Shown here piece after piece: positions 46,186 through 56,820 of a stretch of DNA of 64,000 bases. Each line of letters starts with the position of its first letter. The stretch's first letter is position 1. Position numbers and translations under genes: made by a program. The stretch covers positions 558,001-622,000 of the forward strand of contig CP001622.1 in NCBI GenBank assembly GCA_000023185.1. Reading direction: 5' to 3'. Below the pieces are notes generated by a model that did not search any database, was not told the origin of the DNA, and saw nothing but the letters and a program-made list of their open reading frames with translations. This DNA comes from Rhizobium leguminosarum bv. trifolii WSM1325 (GTDB lineage: Bacteria > Pseudomonadota > Alphaproteobacteria > Rhizobiales > Rhizobiaceae).

Positions 46186-48006
46186 ATGAAAAAGCTCAAG
46201 ATTGCGCATCAACTTTTTGCGCTGATCGGCGTCCTAATGGCTGCTTTTGCAGTCGCCACCTATTTCGAAATCCGCACCTCCGAACAGGCAATTTACGACG
46301 AGCGTTTCGACATGCTGCGCACACAGGTCGAATCGGGCATCTCCGTTCTCAATACCTTCTATGAGCGCGAGAAGGCCGGCCAGATGACGCATGAGGCCGC
46401 CCAGACGGAAGCCTTCGAGATCCTGAAGCGCGTCAGCTTCCAGCCATCCGGTTACCTCTTCGGTTTCGACTACAACGTCGTTCAGCTTTTTCATCCGAGC
46501 CCGGTCAATCTCGGCAAGGACATGAGCGGCCAGGTCGACAAGACCGGCGCGAAATTCAGCCAGGCGCTGGTCGACAACGGCAAGGCCGGCGGCGGCCGCA
46601 CCTTCTACTATTGGACCAAACCGGGCCAGCCGGAAGACCAGGTCTTCCTCAAGGGCGGTTATTCCAAGGCCTTCGAGCCCTGGAAGATCGTCGTCGGCAC
46701 CGGCGTCTATCTCGATGACTTGCAGCAGAAGGTCAATGCGACGATCTGGAAGGCGCTGACCGCTTCGCTGATCGTCTTCGTCTGCGGCATCGCCGCCGCC
46801 GTCTTCTTCATCCGTGGCATCTCCCATCCGCTGAAGGACATCCACAATGCCCTGCAGTCGGTCGCCGAAGAGGATGTTTCGATCAGCATCCCGCATACCG
46901 GCATGAACAACGAAGTCGGCATGATGGCGAAGGCGACGCAGTCACTGCAGGAAAAGATCAGGGAGCGTCATGCGATGTCCGATCGCGAGGCGGCCCAGCA
47001 ACTGGCGCTGGAAAGCGAGCGCGAAAACAATCTGCGCCAGCAGCAGGATGAGACGACGCTGCAGGCGAGGGTGGTGGCGACGATCGGCCAGGCGCTGGAG
47101 ATGATTGCCCGTGGTGATCTCACCGTCCGCTGCGCCGATCTCGGCCAGAAGTATGCCGCCCTTCGCGACAACTTCAACGATGCGCTGTCGCATCTCGAGG
47201 CCGCCATGGCCAAGGTCAGCGCCAAGGGCACCGATATCGGCACCAGCAAGGAAGAGATCCGCCGCGCCTCCAACGAACTGTCGCAGCGCACCGAGCGCCA
47301 GGCCGCCAGCCTGGAAGAAACCTCGGCCGCTCTCGACGAACTCACCGTCGCCGTCCGTCAGACGGCTGACGGCGCCCATGAGGCGAGCAAGCGTGTCCAT
47401 TCGGTCAGCACCGAAGCGACCCATAGCGATGCGATCGTCACCCAGGCGATCGAGGCGATGAGCGGCATCGAGAAATCGTCGTCGGAGATCACCAAGATCA
47501 TCGGCGTCATCGACGAGATCGCCTTCCAGACCAACCTGCTTGCTCTCAACGCAGGCGTCGAGGCAGCCCGTGCCGGTGAATCCGGCAAGGGTTTTGCGGT
47601 TGTCGCCCAGGAAGTGCGTGAACTTGCCCAGCGCTCTGCCGCTGCGGCCAAGGAGATCAAGGACCAGATCGCCCGCTCCTCCAGCCAGGTGGATCATGGC
47701 GTCCGTCTGGTCGGCGAGGCAGGCGAGGCGCTGAAGCGGATCTCCGACCAGATCAAGGCTGCCAACGAGATCGTCGCCAAGATCGCCCACAGCGCTTCCG
47801 AACAGGATACGACGCTGCGCTCGATCTCCTCGTCGATGAACCAGCTCGACGCCGCCACCCAGCAGAATGCCGCCATGGCCGAAGAGACCACGGCATCGGC
47901 CGAGACGCTGGCCACCGATACCGACGAGCTGATCGACCTCATCCGCGGCTTCCGCGTCAGTGCACCACAGCACCGCCAGGCCGAACCGATGCGCCGAGCC
48001 AGCTGA
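46186..48006 (+). CDS. mcp: Methyl-accepting chemotaxis protein with a small Cache domain (copy 1)
   Basis: A 606-residue chemoreceptor. Membrane helix about 10-28, a periplasmic single-Cache domain about 40-180 (DERFDMLRTQVESGISVL, SGYLFGFDYN, AFEPWKIVVGTGVYLDDL), a second helix about 190-210, HAMP, and a signalling domain with the hairpin EIAFQTNLLALNAGVEAARA. No CheR/CheB-binding pentapeptide is at the C-terminus. From residue about 236 on it is almost identical to the next gene's product. The ligand is unknown; Cache domains of this kind often sense small organic acids. Confidence 0.94.
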   Translation: MKKLKIAHQLFALIGVLMAAFAVATYFEIRTSEQAIYDERFDMLRTQVESGISVLNTFYEREKAGQMTHEAAQTEAFEILKRVSFQPSGYLFGFDYNVVQLFHPSPVNLGKDMSGQVDKTGAKFSQALVDNGKAGGGRTFYYWTKPGQPEDQVFLKGGYSKAFEPWKIVVGTGVYLDDLQQKVNATIWKALTASLIVFVCGIAAAVFFIRGISHPLKDIHNALQSVAEEDVSISIPHTGMNNEVGMMAKATQSLQEKIRERHAMSDREAAQQLALESERENNLRQQQDETTLQARVVATIGQALEMIARGDLTVRCADLGQKYAALRDNFNDALSHLEAAMAKVSAKGTDIGTSKEEIRRASNELSQRTERQAASLEETSAALDELTVAVRQTADGAHEASKRVHSVSTEATHSDAIVTQAIEAMSGIEKSSSEITKIIGVIDEIAFQTNLLALNAGVEAARAGESGKGFAVVAQEVRELAQRSAAAAKEIKDQIARSSSQVDHGVRLVGEAGEALKRISDQIKAANEIVAKIAHSASEQDTTLRSISSSMNQLDAATQQNAAMAEETTASAETLATDTDELIDLIRGFRVSAPQHRQAEPMRRAS

Positions 48007-48031
48007 AAATTTGAAAACAAGCGATATTCGA

Positions 48032-48062
48032 CCGCCGGATGAAAATCCGGCGGTTTTGCTTT
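48032..48062 (+). terminator. Rho-independent terminator after chemoreceptor 1
   Basis: CCGCCGGAT-GAAA-ATCCGGCGG followed by TTTTGCTTT, about 25 bp after the stop. The two tandem receptors are therefore probably separate transcripts. Confidence 0.88.
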
Positions 48063-48267
48063 GTAAGCACCCCCGGATTTTTAGGGAAATGCACGTCGCG
48101 AATAATAAAATTAAAGCTTTTTTATAGGGTGGGCATCAATTGTTACTTTACCCGGTCGCAGCATGTTTATTTTAGCAGCGGTAGACGCGTCTTCTTTTTC
48201 GGCGCGCTCGCACAGGCGGTAGAAAACCGCACCGGAATGTATTCACCCATTCCCGTTGCGAGGCGTC

Positions 48268-50091
48268 ATGAAAAATTTGAAGATATCGAAGCAGCTCATA
48301 TTGCTGGTCGTCGGCCTGATGGTGGCGTTTGCAATCGCCACCTCCCTGCAGATCCGCTCCTCGGTCAATGCGATCTACAACGAACGCTATGACATGCTGC
48401 GGGCGGAGGTACAGTCTGCGGTCTCTGTTCTCAAAATCTACCAGGCAAAGGTGACTGCCGGCGAAATGACGCTGGAAGATGCCCAGAAGCAGGCCTACGC
48501 CACGGTCAATGCAATGAAATACGACCCCGATGGTTATTTCTTCGGCTATAGCTACGACATCCAGATGATGTTCCACTACGATGCCGCGAAAATCGGTCAG
48601 GTCAACAAGGGTCAGCCGGACAGCAAAGGAAAGCTCTATCGAGAAGAGCTGGTCAAGCTCGGGCAGCAGGGCGGCGGTCTCGTCGAATATTATTCCACAG
48701 CCAAACCAGGCCAGCCCGCCGGCGATTTTCGCAAGACGGCCTATGCACAGGCCTTCGATCCTTGGAAGGTCGTCGTCGTCACCGGCGTCTACATGGACGA
48801 TCTCGATGCTCAGATAAACAGCACGATCCTGACCGCGCTCTCCGGCAGCATCGTCCTGTTCTTCCTTGCCATGGCCGCCGCCTACGTCGTCATCCGCGGC
48901 ATATCGGGACCTCTCAACAACGTCCATGCCGCCCTGAAGGCTGTCGCCGAAGAGGATGTCTCCATTGCCATCCCGCATACCGGCATGAACAACGAAGTCG
49001 GCATGATGGCGAAGGCGACGCAGTCACTGCAGGAAAAGATCAGGGAGCGTCATGCGATGTCCGATCGCGAGGCGGCCCAGCAACTGGCGCTGGAAAGCGA
49101 GCGCGAAAACAATCTGCGCCAGCAGCAGGATGAAGCAACGCTCCAGGCACGCGTGGTGACGACGATCGGCCAGGCGCTGGAGATGATTGCCCGCGGTGAT
49201 CTTACCGTCCGCTGCGCCGATCTAGGCCAGAAATACGCCGCCCTTCGCGACAACTTCAACGATGCGCTGTCGCATCTCGAGGCCGCCATGGCCAAGGTCA
49301 GCGCCAAGGGCACCGATATCGGCACCAGCAAGGAAGAGATCCGCCGCGCCTCCAACGAACTGTCGCAGCGCACCGAGCGCCAGGCCGCCAGCCTGGAAGA
49401 AACCTCGGCCGCTCTCGATGAGCTCACCGTCGCCGTCCGTCAGACGGCCGATGGCGCCCATGAGGCGAGCAAGCGCGTCCATTCGGTCAGCACCGAAGCC
49501 ACTCATAGCGATGCGATCGTCACCCAGGCGATCGAGGCGATGAGCGGCATCGAGAAGTCGTCCTCGGAGATCACCAAGATCATCGGCGTCATCGACGAGA
49601 TCGCCTTCCAGACCAACCTCTTGGCGCTGAACGCCGGCGTCGAGGCAGCCCGTGCCGGTGAATCCGGCAAGGGTTTTGCGGTTGTCGCCCAGGAAGTCCG
49701 TGAACTTGCCCAGCGCTCCGCCGCTGCGGCCAAGGAGATCAAGGACCAGATCGCCCGCTCCTCCAGCCAGGTCGACCATGGCGTCCGTCTGGTCGGCGAG
49801 GCAGGCGAGGCGCTGAAGCGGATCTCCGACCAGATCAAGGCTGCCAACGAGATCGTCGCCAAGATCGCCCACAGCGCTTCCGAACAGGATACGACGCTGC
49901 GTTCGATCTCCTCGTCGATGAACCAGCTCGACGCCGCCACCCAGCAGAATGCCGCCATGGCCGAAGAGACCACGGCATCGGCCGAGACGCTGGCCACCGA
50001 TACCGACGAGCTGATCGACCTCATCCGCGGCTTCCGCGTCAGTGGCGAAAGCGCTGCCCCGGCCATGCATCAGGGTCGCCGCGCCGCATAA
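48268..50091 (+). CDS. mcp: Methyl-accepting chemotaxis protein with a small Cache domain (copy 2)
   Basis: A 607-residue paralogue of the receptor at 46186. Its periplasmic Cache part (about 40-185) is clearly different (DGYFFGYSYDIQMMFHYDAAK), but its HAMP and signalling halves match nearly residue for residue, with changes such as DETTLQ to DEATLQ. I chose the ATG at 48268 (MKNLKISKQL), matching the start of copy 1, rather than an upstream GTG at 48256. It is followed by a terminator and the convergent DUF523 gene. Confidence 0.93.
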   Translation: MKNLKISKQLILLVVGLMVAFAIATSLQIRSSVNAIYNERYDMLRAEVQSAVSVLKIYQAKVTAGEMTLEDAQKQAYATVNAMKYDPDGYFFGYSYDIQMMFHYDAAKIGQVNKGQPDSKGKLYREELVKLGQQGGGLVEYYSTAKPGQPAGDFRKTAYAQAFDPWKVVVVTGVYMDDLDAQINSTILTALSGSIVLFFLAMAAAYVVIRGISGPLNNVHAALKAVAEEDVSIAIPHTGMNNEVGMMAKATQSLQEKIRERHAMSDREAAQQLALESERENNLRQQQDEATLQARVVTTIGQALEMIARGDLTVRCADLGQKYAALRDNFNDALSHLEAAMAKVSAKGTDIGTSKEEIRRASNELSQRTERQAASLEETSAALDELTVAVRQTADGAHEASKRVHSVSTEATHSDAIVTQAIEAMSGIEKSSSEITKIIGVIDEIAFQTNLLALNAGVEAARAGESGKGFAVVAQEVRELAQRSAAAAKEIKDQIARSSSQVDHGVRLVGEAGEALKRISDQIKAANEIVAKIAHSASEQDTTLRSISSSMNQLDAATQQNAAMAEETTASAETLATDTDELIDLIRGFRVSGESAAPAMHQGRRAA

Positions 50092-50132
50092 ACGGCGCGG
50101 GGACAAAAGCGTTTTTATCACCAAATTTTTAG

Positions 50133-50164
50133 CGGCCGTCGGTTCTCCGGCGGCCGTGCCTTTT
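50133..50164 (+). terminator. Terminator after chemoreceptor 2
   Basis: CGGCCGTCGG-TTCT-CCGGCGGCCG (one G-T pair) followed by TGCCTTTT. It lies between the receptor stop and the convergent DUF523 stop at 50170. Confidence 0.8.
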
Positions 50165-50169
50165 GAGGC

Positions 50170-50658
50170 TCATTGCCCGATGCGTTCGATCAGCCGCTCG
50201 ATCTCGCGATCGGAAAACACTTCAACGCCGGCTGCTTTCAGCGCAGCCGCCGTCACGCCGTTGCCGGCCTCCTTGCGGCCGGAAAACGTGCCGTCATAGA
50301 TGAAACCGGAGCCGCAGGACGGGCTGCCGTCGATGAGCAGCGCATAGTGGCAGCCGGCTTGCCGCGCGAGCGCCACGGCATTTTCCGCCGCCAGCAGGAA
50401 CTCTTCCGTTACGTCGGCGCCCGTCAGCTCGACAACCCGCGCCGTGCCGGCCAGCACATCCTCGCCGGTCGCCGCTTCTGCGATCTCCGCCGGCGGCCGC
50501 GGCACCGTCATGCCCGCCGACATCTCCGGACAGATCGTCACCAACCGGCCCTCGGCCCGCCATGTCTCGATAACCGGATGAAGCAACGGCTTCGCCCGCC
50601 CGTCATAGCGGACGGCTTGGCCCATGAGACAGGCGCTGACGAGAATCTTGCTCTGCAT
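50170..50658 (-). CDS. DUF523 domain protein
   Basis: A 162-residue DUF523 protein (KILVSACLMGQAVRYDGR at the start, CPEMSAGMTVPRPPAEI, then LLIDGSPSCGSGFIYDGTFSG). The conserved cysteines in SACLMG, CPE and SCGSG suggest a metal or Fe-S site, but the function is unknown. It starts 58 bp after the glyS stop on the same strand and may be the second gene of that operon. The ATG at 50658 is the family start; upstream codons run into the intergenic gap. Confidence 0.87.
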   Translation of the reverse strand: MQSKILVSACLMGQAVRYDGRAKPLLHPVIETWRAEGRLVTICPEMSAGMTVPRPPAEIAEAATGEDVLAGTARVVELTGADVTEEFLLAAENAVALARQAGCHYALLIDGSPSCGSGFIYDGTFSGRKEAGNGVTAAALKAAGVEVFSDREIERLIERIGQ

Positions 50659-50716
50659 GTCTGCTTGAATACAGCCGGAGCCGCGGCAATGCCAGACCGC
50701 CGATGGCGGCCGAATA

Positions 50717-52831
50717 TTAGCCCGAGATCTTCGAGAAATCGGCAACCGTTCCCGTCGCCTCGCGGATCAGCCGCAGCAGGGCGAGACGGTTGGCGCGGAT
50801 GGCGGCGTCCTCGTCGTTGACGAGCACGTCTTCGAAGAAGCGGTCGACCGGGCCGCGCAGTTTGGAAAGCGCTTCCATCGCCGAGCGGAAATCCTCCCCG
50901 GCGACGGCGTCCGAGGCGTCCTTCGATGCGCCGGAGATTGCGGCGAATAGCTCCTTCTCGGCATCGAGCGTCAGAAGCGCTGGCGAAACGCCATCGGCGA
51001 TCACGGTGCCCTTCTTTTCCTCGGCGGCAAGCAGCTGCGTCGCCCGCTTGGTGCCGGAAAGCAGGTTCTTGCCGTCTTCCGAGGTGATGAAGGCCGTCAG
51101 CGCTTCGACGCGGCGCGCCACCATCAACAGGTCGTCGGCATCTGAAGTCAGCACGGCGTCGATCAGATCGTGGCGGGCGCCCTGGTCGCGCAGATAGACC
51201 TTGAGACGGTCGTGGAAGAAGGAGAGCAGGTCGCCATCCTTGGTCGTTGCCAGCAGCGGCAGGCGGATCCTTCGCTCCAGCAGGATCCTGACGACACCGA
51301 GTGCCGCACGCCGCAGGGCGAACGGATCCTTCGACCCCGTCGGCTTTTCGTCGATCGCCCAGAAACCGATCAGCGTATCGAGCTTGTCGGCAAGGGCGAT
51401 GGTGATCGCCACTCTGTCCTCCGGCACGCGGTCCGACGGACCCTGGGGCTTGTAGTGGTCCTCTATCGCTGCGGCAACGGAGGCGTCCTCACCCTGCAGC
51501 ACCGCATATTTGCGGCCCATCAATCCCTGCAGTTCCGGGAATTCGCCAACGGCTTCGGTGCGCAGATCGGCCTTGGCGAGCACGGCGGCGCGATCGATGA
51601 GAGCCGCGTCGGCGCCGGTGATATCAGCCAATTCCTTGGCCAGCGTGCGGATGCGCGCAACACGCGCGCCCTGTGTGCCGAGCTTGGCATGGAAGGTCAC
51701 ATCAAGCGCATCGAGCTTGGCCATGCGCTGGTCGAGCGGCTTCTTCAGGTCGAGGCCGAACTTTGCTGCCGAAGCTTCCAGCGTCTCGAGATCGGGCAAG
51801 TTGCCCTGGTCGCGCTTCCAGAAATGCAGCGCATCCGAAAGCCGGGCCCGCACCACCTTGCCGTTGCCGTGGACGATTTCCTTGCCGCCGTCGCTTGCCT
51901 GGATATTGGAGACGAGGATGAACTTGTTCGACAGTGTTTCGCCACCCTGCGGCCGCGTCACGAAACACTTCTGGTTGGTCTTGATCGTCAGCCGGATGAT
52001 CTCGGAGGGGATCGAGAGGTAATCCTCCTCGAAGCTGCCCATCAGCACCTGCGGCCATTCGACGAGGCCGGAGACTTCCTCCAGCAGGCCTTCGTCTTCC
52101 ACCAGCTCCAGCCCGTTGGCAAAGGCGATATCGCGGGCGTCGTGCAGGATGATGTCCTTGCGCCGCTCGGCATCGAGGATGACCTTGGCCTTTTCCAGGT
52201 TCGCCGCATAATCGTCGAAGCGCCGGACGGTGATCGCCTCGGGCGCGTGGAAACGATGGCCGTAGGTGATGTTGGAGGCGGTGATGCCGTCGATCTCGAA
52301 GGGGATCACGGTGGTCTCTTCATGCTCCGGGCCGAAGGTGCAGACGATCGACTGCAGCGGCCGCACCCAGCGCAGCGCGCCGGGCTTCGACGAGGCCTTG
52401 CCCCAGCGCATCGATTTCGGCCAGGGAAAATCGCGGATGATGCCGGGCATGACATCGCTGACGATCTCTTCCGTTGCGCGGCCGGGCTTGGAGATGACCG
52501 CGACGTAGAAATCGCCCTTCTTCGGATCGCTGACCACCTGCGCTTCGGAGACGGAGGAAAGGCCGGCGCCGCGCAGGAAGCCTTCGATCGCCTTCTCGTT
52601 GGCGTCGGTGCGCGGTCCCTTGCGCTCCTCGCGCACATCGGCCGAGCGCGCCGTCAGTCCGTGAATGTCGAGGGCGAGCCGCCGGGGCGTCCAATATTCG
52701 CGCGCGCCCTCGTAGGACAGACCCGCTTCGACAAGCGCATCGGTGACGAGCTTCTTCAGGTCGCCGGCAGCCTTGCGCTGCATGCGGGCCGGAATCTCTT
52801 CGGAGCGGAGTTCGAGAAGAAGGTTTGGCAT
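50717..52831 (-). CDS. glyS: Glycine-tRNA ligase beta subunit
   Basis: A 704-residue protein. It begins [18 protein letters not shown] as usual for GlyS, has the HD-like and B3/B4-like regions, and ends in a DALR-type anticodon-binding domain ([23 protein letters not shown]). It completes the alpha2beta2 enzyme with GlyQ (36917-37873), 13 kb away on the other strand. Confidence 0.97.
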   Translation of the reverse strand: MPNLLLELRSEEIPARMQRKAAGDLKKLVTDALVEAGLSYEGAREYWTPRRLALDIHGLTARSADVREERKGPRTDANEKAIEGFLRGAGLSSVSEAQVVSDPKKGDFYVAVISKPGRATEEIVSDVMPGIIRDFPWPKSMRWGKASSKPGALRWVRPLQSIVCTFGPEHEETTVIPFEIDGITASNITYGHRFHAPEAITVRRFDDYAANLEKAKVILDAERRKDIILHDARDIAFANGLELVEDEGLLEEVSGLVEWPQVLMGSFEEDYLSIPSEIIRLTIKTNQKCFVTRPQGGETLSNKFILVSNIQASDGGKEIVHGNGKVVRARLSDALHFWKRDQGNLPDLETLEASAAKFGLDLKKPLDQRMAKLDALDVTFHAKLGTQGARVARIRTLAKELADITGADAALIDRAAVLAKADLRTEAVGEFPELQGLMGRKYAVLQGEDASVAAAIEDHYKPQGPSDRVPEDRVAITIALADKLDTLIGFWAIDEKPTGSKDPFALRRAALGVVRILLERRIRLPLLATTKDGDLLSFFHDRLKVYLRDQGARHDLIDAVLTSDADDLLMVARRVEALTAFITSEDGKNLLSGTKRATQLLAAEEKKGTVIADGVSPALLTLDAEKELFAAISGASKDASDAVAGEDFRSAMEALSKLRGPVDRFFEDVLVNDEDAAIRANRLALLRLIREATGTVADFSKISG

Positions 52832-53050
52832 GTCGAATTTCCTTGCCTCCCGCGACAGGGGAGGGATGGCATGGGCGCCGGGTCAAAACGTTGCTTCTGC
52901 TAGCAAAGAATGGCGCATCTGCACAACCGCAAAATCGCCGCCTTTCCGGCATGCTTATCCTGTGGATCGGCGCTCGGCCGTAAACTCCAACATTGCCTTG
53001 CCGCTTTTCGCGGCTATGGTCCCGCCACCTCTGACGAAACAGGAAATCCC

Positions 53051-55360
53051 ATGGCCGCAGACCTCCGTTTTCTCGCAGCCCGCATCTCCGCCGAAATCAA
53101 CGCCCGGCCCGAACAGGCCAAAGCTGCAATCGAGCTGCTCGACGAAGGCTCTACCGTGCCCTTCATCGCCCGCTACCGCAAGGAAGTGACGGGCGGGCTG
53201 GATGATACGCAGCTGCGCAATCTCGCCGAGCGGCTGGTCTATCTGCGCGAACTAGAAGCTCGGCGCGACGCGATCGTCGAATCGATCACCGGCCAGGGCA
53301 AGATGACCGACGAGCTGATGACCAAGGTCGCAGGCGCCGAAACCAAGGCCGAGCTTGAGGATCTCTATCTGCCCTACAAGCCGAAGCGCCGCACGCGCGC
53401 CGAAATCGCCCGTGAACGTGGCCTCGGCCCGCTCGCCGAGACGATCCTCGCCGACCGCGCCAGGGAACCGGCGGTATTGGCCGAAGGCTTCGTCACCGCG
53501 GATGTGCCCGATGTGAAGACGGCGCTCGAAGGCGCGCGCGACATCATCGCCGAAGGCATTGCCGAAAATGCCGACCTGCTCGGCAGGTTGCGCGCCCATA
53601 TGCGCCAGGCCGCGCTGCTGAAGGCGAAAGTCGTTGATGGCAAGCAGGCGACCGGCGAGAAGTTTTCCGATTATTTCGACCATTCCGAACGCTGGGCGAC
53701 CGCCCCCGGCCACCGCGCGCTCGCCATGCTGCGCGGCTGGAACGAGGAGGTGCTGACGCTGACGATCGAGGCCGACGCCGAGACGACCTCTCCGAACAAG
53801 CCGGTCGAGCGCATGATCGTGGCCGCCTACGAGATCGGTACCAGCCGTCCCGGCGACCGCTGGCTGATGGAGGTCGCAAGCTGGACCTGGCGCGTCAAGC
53901 TTTCCATGTCGCTCTCGCTCGACCTGATGCGGGAACTGCGCGAAAGGGCCGAAGAGGAGGCGATCCATGTCTTCGCCCGCAATCTCAAGGATCTGCTTTT
54001 GGCTGCACCCGCCGGCTCGCGCGCGACGATGGGTCTTGATCCCGGCATCCGCACCGGCGTCAAGGTCGCCGTCGTCGACGGCACCGGCAAGGTGGTGGCG
54101 ACATCGACCGTCTATCCCTTCCAGCCGAGGAACGATGTGCGCGGCGCCCAGGTCGAGCTCGCATCGCTGATCCGCAAGCACAATGTCGAGCTGATCTCGA
54201 TCGGCAACGGCACCGGCAGCCGCGAAACCGAAAAGCTGGTGGCCGACATGCTGGCCGAGTTGCCGGCGCCGAAGCCGACCAAGGTCATCGTGTCGGAAGC
54301 CGGCGCCTCGGTCTATTCCGCCTCGGCGACCGCAGCGGCTGAATTCCCCGATCTCGACGTATCACTGCGCGGCGCCGTCTCCATCGCACGCCGCCTGCAG
54401 GATCCGCTGGCCGAACTCGTCAAGATCGAGCCGAAGTCGATCGGCGTCGGCCAATATCAGCACGACGTCGACCAGCAGAAGCTGTCGCGTTCGCTCGATG
54501 CCGTGGTGGAAGACGCAGTGAATGCCGTCGGGGTCGATCTCAATACCGCGTCTGCGCCGCTGCTGTCGCGCGTCTCCGGCCTCGGCCCGTCGATCGCCGA
54601 CGCCATTGTCCGCCACCGCGACAGCGAAGGCCGTTTCGAGACGCGAAAGGATCTTCTGAAGGTCGCCCGCCTCGGCGGCCGCACTTTCGAGCAGTGCGCC
54701 GGCTTCCTGCGCATTCCGAACGGCAAGGAGCCGCTCGATTCCTCCTCGGTCCACCCGGAGGCCTATGGCGTCGCAAAGAAGATCGTCGCTGCCTGCGGCC
54801 GCGATCTGCGCGCGTTGATGGGCGATAGCGCGGTGTTGAAATCGGTTGATCCGCGCCAGTTCATCGACGAGAAATTCGGCCTGCCGACGGTCAGGGACAT
54901 CATTGCGGAGCTGGAAAAGCCCGGCCGCGACCCGCGTCCGAGCTTCAAGACCGCGACCTTCGCCGAGGGCGTCAACGAAATTTCCGACCTCAAGCCCGGC
55001 ATGGTGCTCGAAGGCACGGTGACCAATGTCGCGGCCTTCGGCGCCTTCGTCGATATCGGCGTGCACCAGGATGGCCTGGTGCATGTGTCCCAGCTTGCCG
55101 ATCGCTTCGTCAAGGATCCCCACGAGGTCGTCAAGGCGGGTGATGTCGTCAAGGTGCGGGTTGTAGAAGTCGACGCCAAGCGCAAGCGCATCGCTCTTTC
55201 TATGAAACGCGATGACGGTTCTTCAGCGCCGCCGCCGCGGGGTGATTCTCGCGCGAACCAGGGTTCCCGGCCGCAGAACGAGAGCCGGCCCGCGGCCGCG
55301 AAACCCGAGAGCCAGGGCGCTTTCGGCGCGGCACTTGCCGAAGCGATGAAGCGAAAATAA
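53051..55360 (+). CDS. tex: Tex-family S1 RNA-binding transcription accessory protein
   Basis: A 769-residue Tex protein. The N-terminal helical domain includes [24 protein letters not shown] YqgF-like nuclease fold follows ([21 protein letters not shown]), then helix-hairpin-helix motifs ([20 protein letters not shown]) and a C-terminal S1 domain at about 647-720 ([21 protein letters not shown]). The tail is disordered, Ser/Gln/Pro-rich. It binds nucleic acid and affects transcription. The ATG at 53051 is the family start; the upstream in-frame region is not conserved-looking. Divergent from glyS. Confidence 0.94.
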   Translation: MAADLRFLAARISAEINARPEQAKAAIELLDEGSTVPFIARYRKEVTGGLDDTQLRNLAERLVYLRELEARRDAIVESITGQGKMTDELMTKVAGAETKAELEDLYLPYKPKRRTRAEIARERGLGPLAETILADRAREPAVLAEGFVTADVPDVKTALEGARDIIAEGIAENADLLGRLRAHMRQAALLKAKVVDGKQATGEKFSDYFDHSERWATAPGHRALAMLRGWNEEVLTLTIEADAETTSPNKPVERMIVAAYEIGTSRPGDRWLMEVASWTWRVKLSMSLSLDLMRELRERAEEEAIHVFARNLKDLLLAAPAGSRATMGLDPGIRTGVKVAVVDGTGKVVATSTVYPFQPRNDVRGAQVELASLIRKHNVELISIGNGTGSRETEKLVADMLAELPAPKPTKVIVSEAGASVYSASATAAAEFPDLDVSLRGAVSIARRLQDPLAELVKIEPKSIGVGQYQHDVDQQKLSRSLDAVVEDAVNAVGVDLNTASAPLLSRVSGLGPSIADAIVRHRDSEGRFETRKDLLKVARLGGRTFEQCAGFLRIPNGKEPLDSSSVHPEAYGVAKKIVAACGRDLRALMGDSAVLKSVDPRQFIDEKFGLPTVRDIIAELEKPGRDPRPSFKTATFAEGVNEISDLKPGMVLEGTVTNVAAFGAFVDIGVHQDGLVHVSQLADRFVKDPHEVVKAGDVVKVRVVEVDAKRKRIALSMKRDDGSSAPPPRGDSRANQGSRPQNESRPAAAKPESQGAFGAALAEAMKRK

Positions 55361-55461
55361 GGGTTTAGCCGGCATTTCGGCAAAAATGCAACAGTTTGGC
55401 AGCGTTCTGAACAGAGTGCTAAATCCGGCGCTTGTAAGGCGAAAGAGAGCTACTAAGTTGA

Positions 55462-55479
55462 TGTGACCATCCTGTCACA
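55462..55479. promoter_or_regulatory. Palindrome just upstream of cfa
   Basis: TGTGAC-CATCCT-GTCACA, perfect 6-bp arms, lies 14 bp before the cfa start. It resembles a CRP/FNR-type site but with a spacer two bases too long for the standard TGTGA-N6-TCACA. It could be an operator or a small hairpin near the ribosome site. Confidence 0.5.
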
Positions 55480-55493
55480 TTTGCGAGGCGTCC

Positions 55494-56753
55494 ATGGCGT
55501 CGGCATTCTTATCGATCGTCGAAAAAATCATCCGCAAGGGTTCGTTGAAACTTACCATCGCCAACGGCGAAACCCACACTATCGGCGACGGCACCGGTGA
55601 AACCGTTGTCGCCCGCCTTGCCGATCAGGAGGCCGAGGACGCCATCCGGCGCGACCCGGCCATGAAACTCGGCGAAATGTACATGCAAGGCCGGTTCATT
55701 CTCGAACAGGGCAACATTTACGATTTCCTGTCGCTGGTGAAACAGAACACCACCAACGAGATCTTCGATTTCAAGATGGCGGCACTGCTCCTCGGCCGCA
55801 TTGCCAAGCAGCAGCTGAAGAGCCGTGTGCCGGTCAATCGCAACAAGCACAATGTCGCCCACCATTACGATCTGTCGGCCAAGCTCTTCGATCTTTTCCT
55901 CGACGAGGACTGGCAATATTCCTGCGCCTATTTCGAGCCGCCGGGCATTGGTCTCGACGAGGCACAGCTCGCCAAGAAACGCCATATCGCCGCCAAGCTT
56001 CTGCTCGAGCCGAACCAGCGTATCCTGGAGATCGGCTCCGGCTGGGGCGGCATGGGCATGTACCTGACGGAGGCGACCGACGGTGCCGAGTTCACCGGCA
56101 TCACACTGAGTGAGGAGCAGCTCAAGGTCTCGCGTACGCGCGCCGAAAAGCGCGGCCTTGCCGACCGGGTGCGGTTCGAACTGCAGGACTACCGCACCAT
56201 GACGGGCAGGAAGTTCGACCGTATCGTCTCGGTCGGCATGTTCGAACATGTCGGCATCGGCCACTACGGCAATTTCTTCCGCAAGGTATCGGATCTCCTC
56301 GACGACAACGGCGTCATGGTGCTGCATTCGATCGGCCGCCCGAAGCCGAGCTTCGGCACCAATGCGTTCATCGAGAAATACATCTTCCCGGGCGGCTACA
56401 TCCCTTCCGTCGGCGAGGTCGTGCCGCCACTTGAGAAGGCCGGACTGCTGGTCAAGGATATCGAAATCCTGCCGCTGCATTATGCCTATACGCTGCGCCA
56501 TTGGCGCGAGCGTTTCGTGGCGCGCAAGGCCGAAGCGGTGGCGCTTTACGACGAGCAGTTCTTCCGCATGTGGGAGTTCTATCTGGCCGGTTCCGAAATA
56601 GGGTTCCGCTGGGACGAGCTCTTCATCCTGCAGATCCAGATCGCCAAGAACCAGTTCGCCGTTCCCGACAATCGCAATTACATCGCCCGCAATGAAGCAA
56701 AGCTGAAGGAATTCGAGGCGGGGCGCGCTCCGCTCGAAAAGGTGACGTTCTGA
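55494..56753 (+). CDS. cfa: Cyclopropane-fatty-acyl-phospholipid synthase
   Basis: A 419-residue SAM-dependent enzyme. The core has YDLSAKLFDLFLDEDWQYSC, the SAM motif ILEIGSGWGGMGMYL (about 178-192), and IVSVGMFEHVGIGHYGNFF. It adds a methylene bridge to unsaturated acyl chains in membrane lipids. Rhizobia often have more than one copy, with different pH or growth-phase control. GAGG lies 8 bases before the ATG. Confidence 0.93.
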   Translation: MASAFLSIVEKIIRKGSLKLTIANGETHTIGDGTGETVVARLADQEAEDAIRRDPAMKLGEMYMQGRFILEQGNIYDFLSLVKQNTTNEIFDFKMAALLLGRIAKQQLKSRVPVNRNKHNVAHHYDLSAKLFDLFLDEDWQYSCAYFEPPGIGLDEAQLAKKRHIAAKLLLEPNQRILEIGSGWGGMGMYLTEATDGAEFTGITLSEEQLKVSRTRAEKRGLADRVRFELQDYRTMTGRKFDRIVSVGMFEHVGIGHYGNFFRKVSDLLDDNGVMVLHSIGRPKPSFGTNAFIEKYIFPGGYIPSVGEVVPPLEKAGLLVKDIEILPLHYAYTLRHWRERFVARKAEAVALYDEQFFRMWEFYLAGSEIGFRWDELFILQIQIAKNQFAVPDNRNYIARNEAKLKEFEAGRAPLEKVTF

Positions 56754-56820
56754 TCCCGCGGAAGTGCCGCTTCCGCTGGCAGTTTTGCCAAGGGACAGAT
56801 TCTCATGAAAGGACGTGCCG

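Noticed and set aside
55462..55479. Canonical CRP site before cfa
   Set aside because: Arms match TGTGA/TCACA but the spacer is 8 rather than 6 bases, so I keep it only as an unassigned palindrome.
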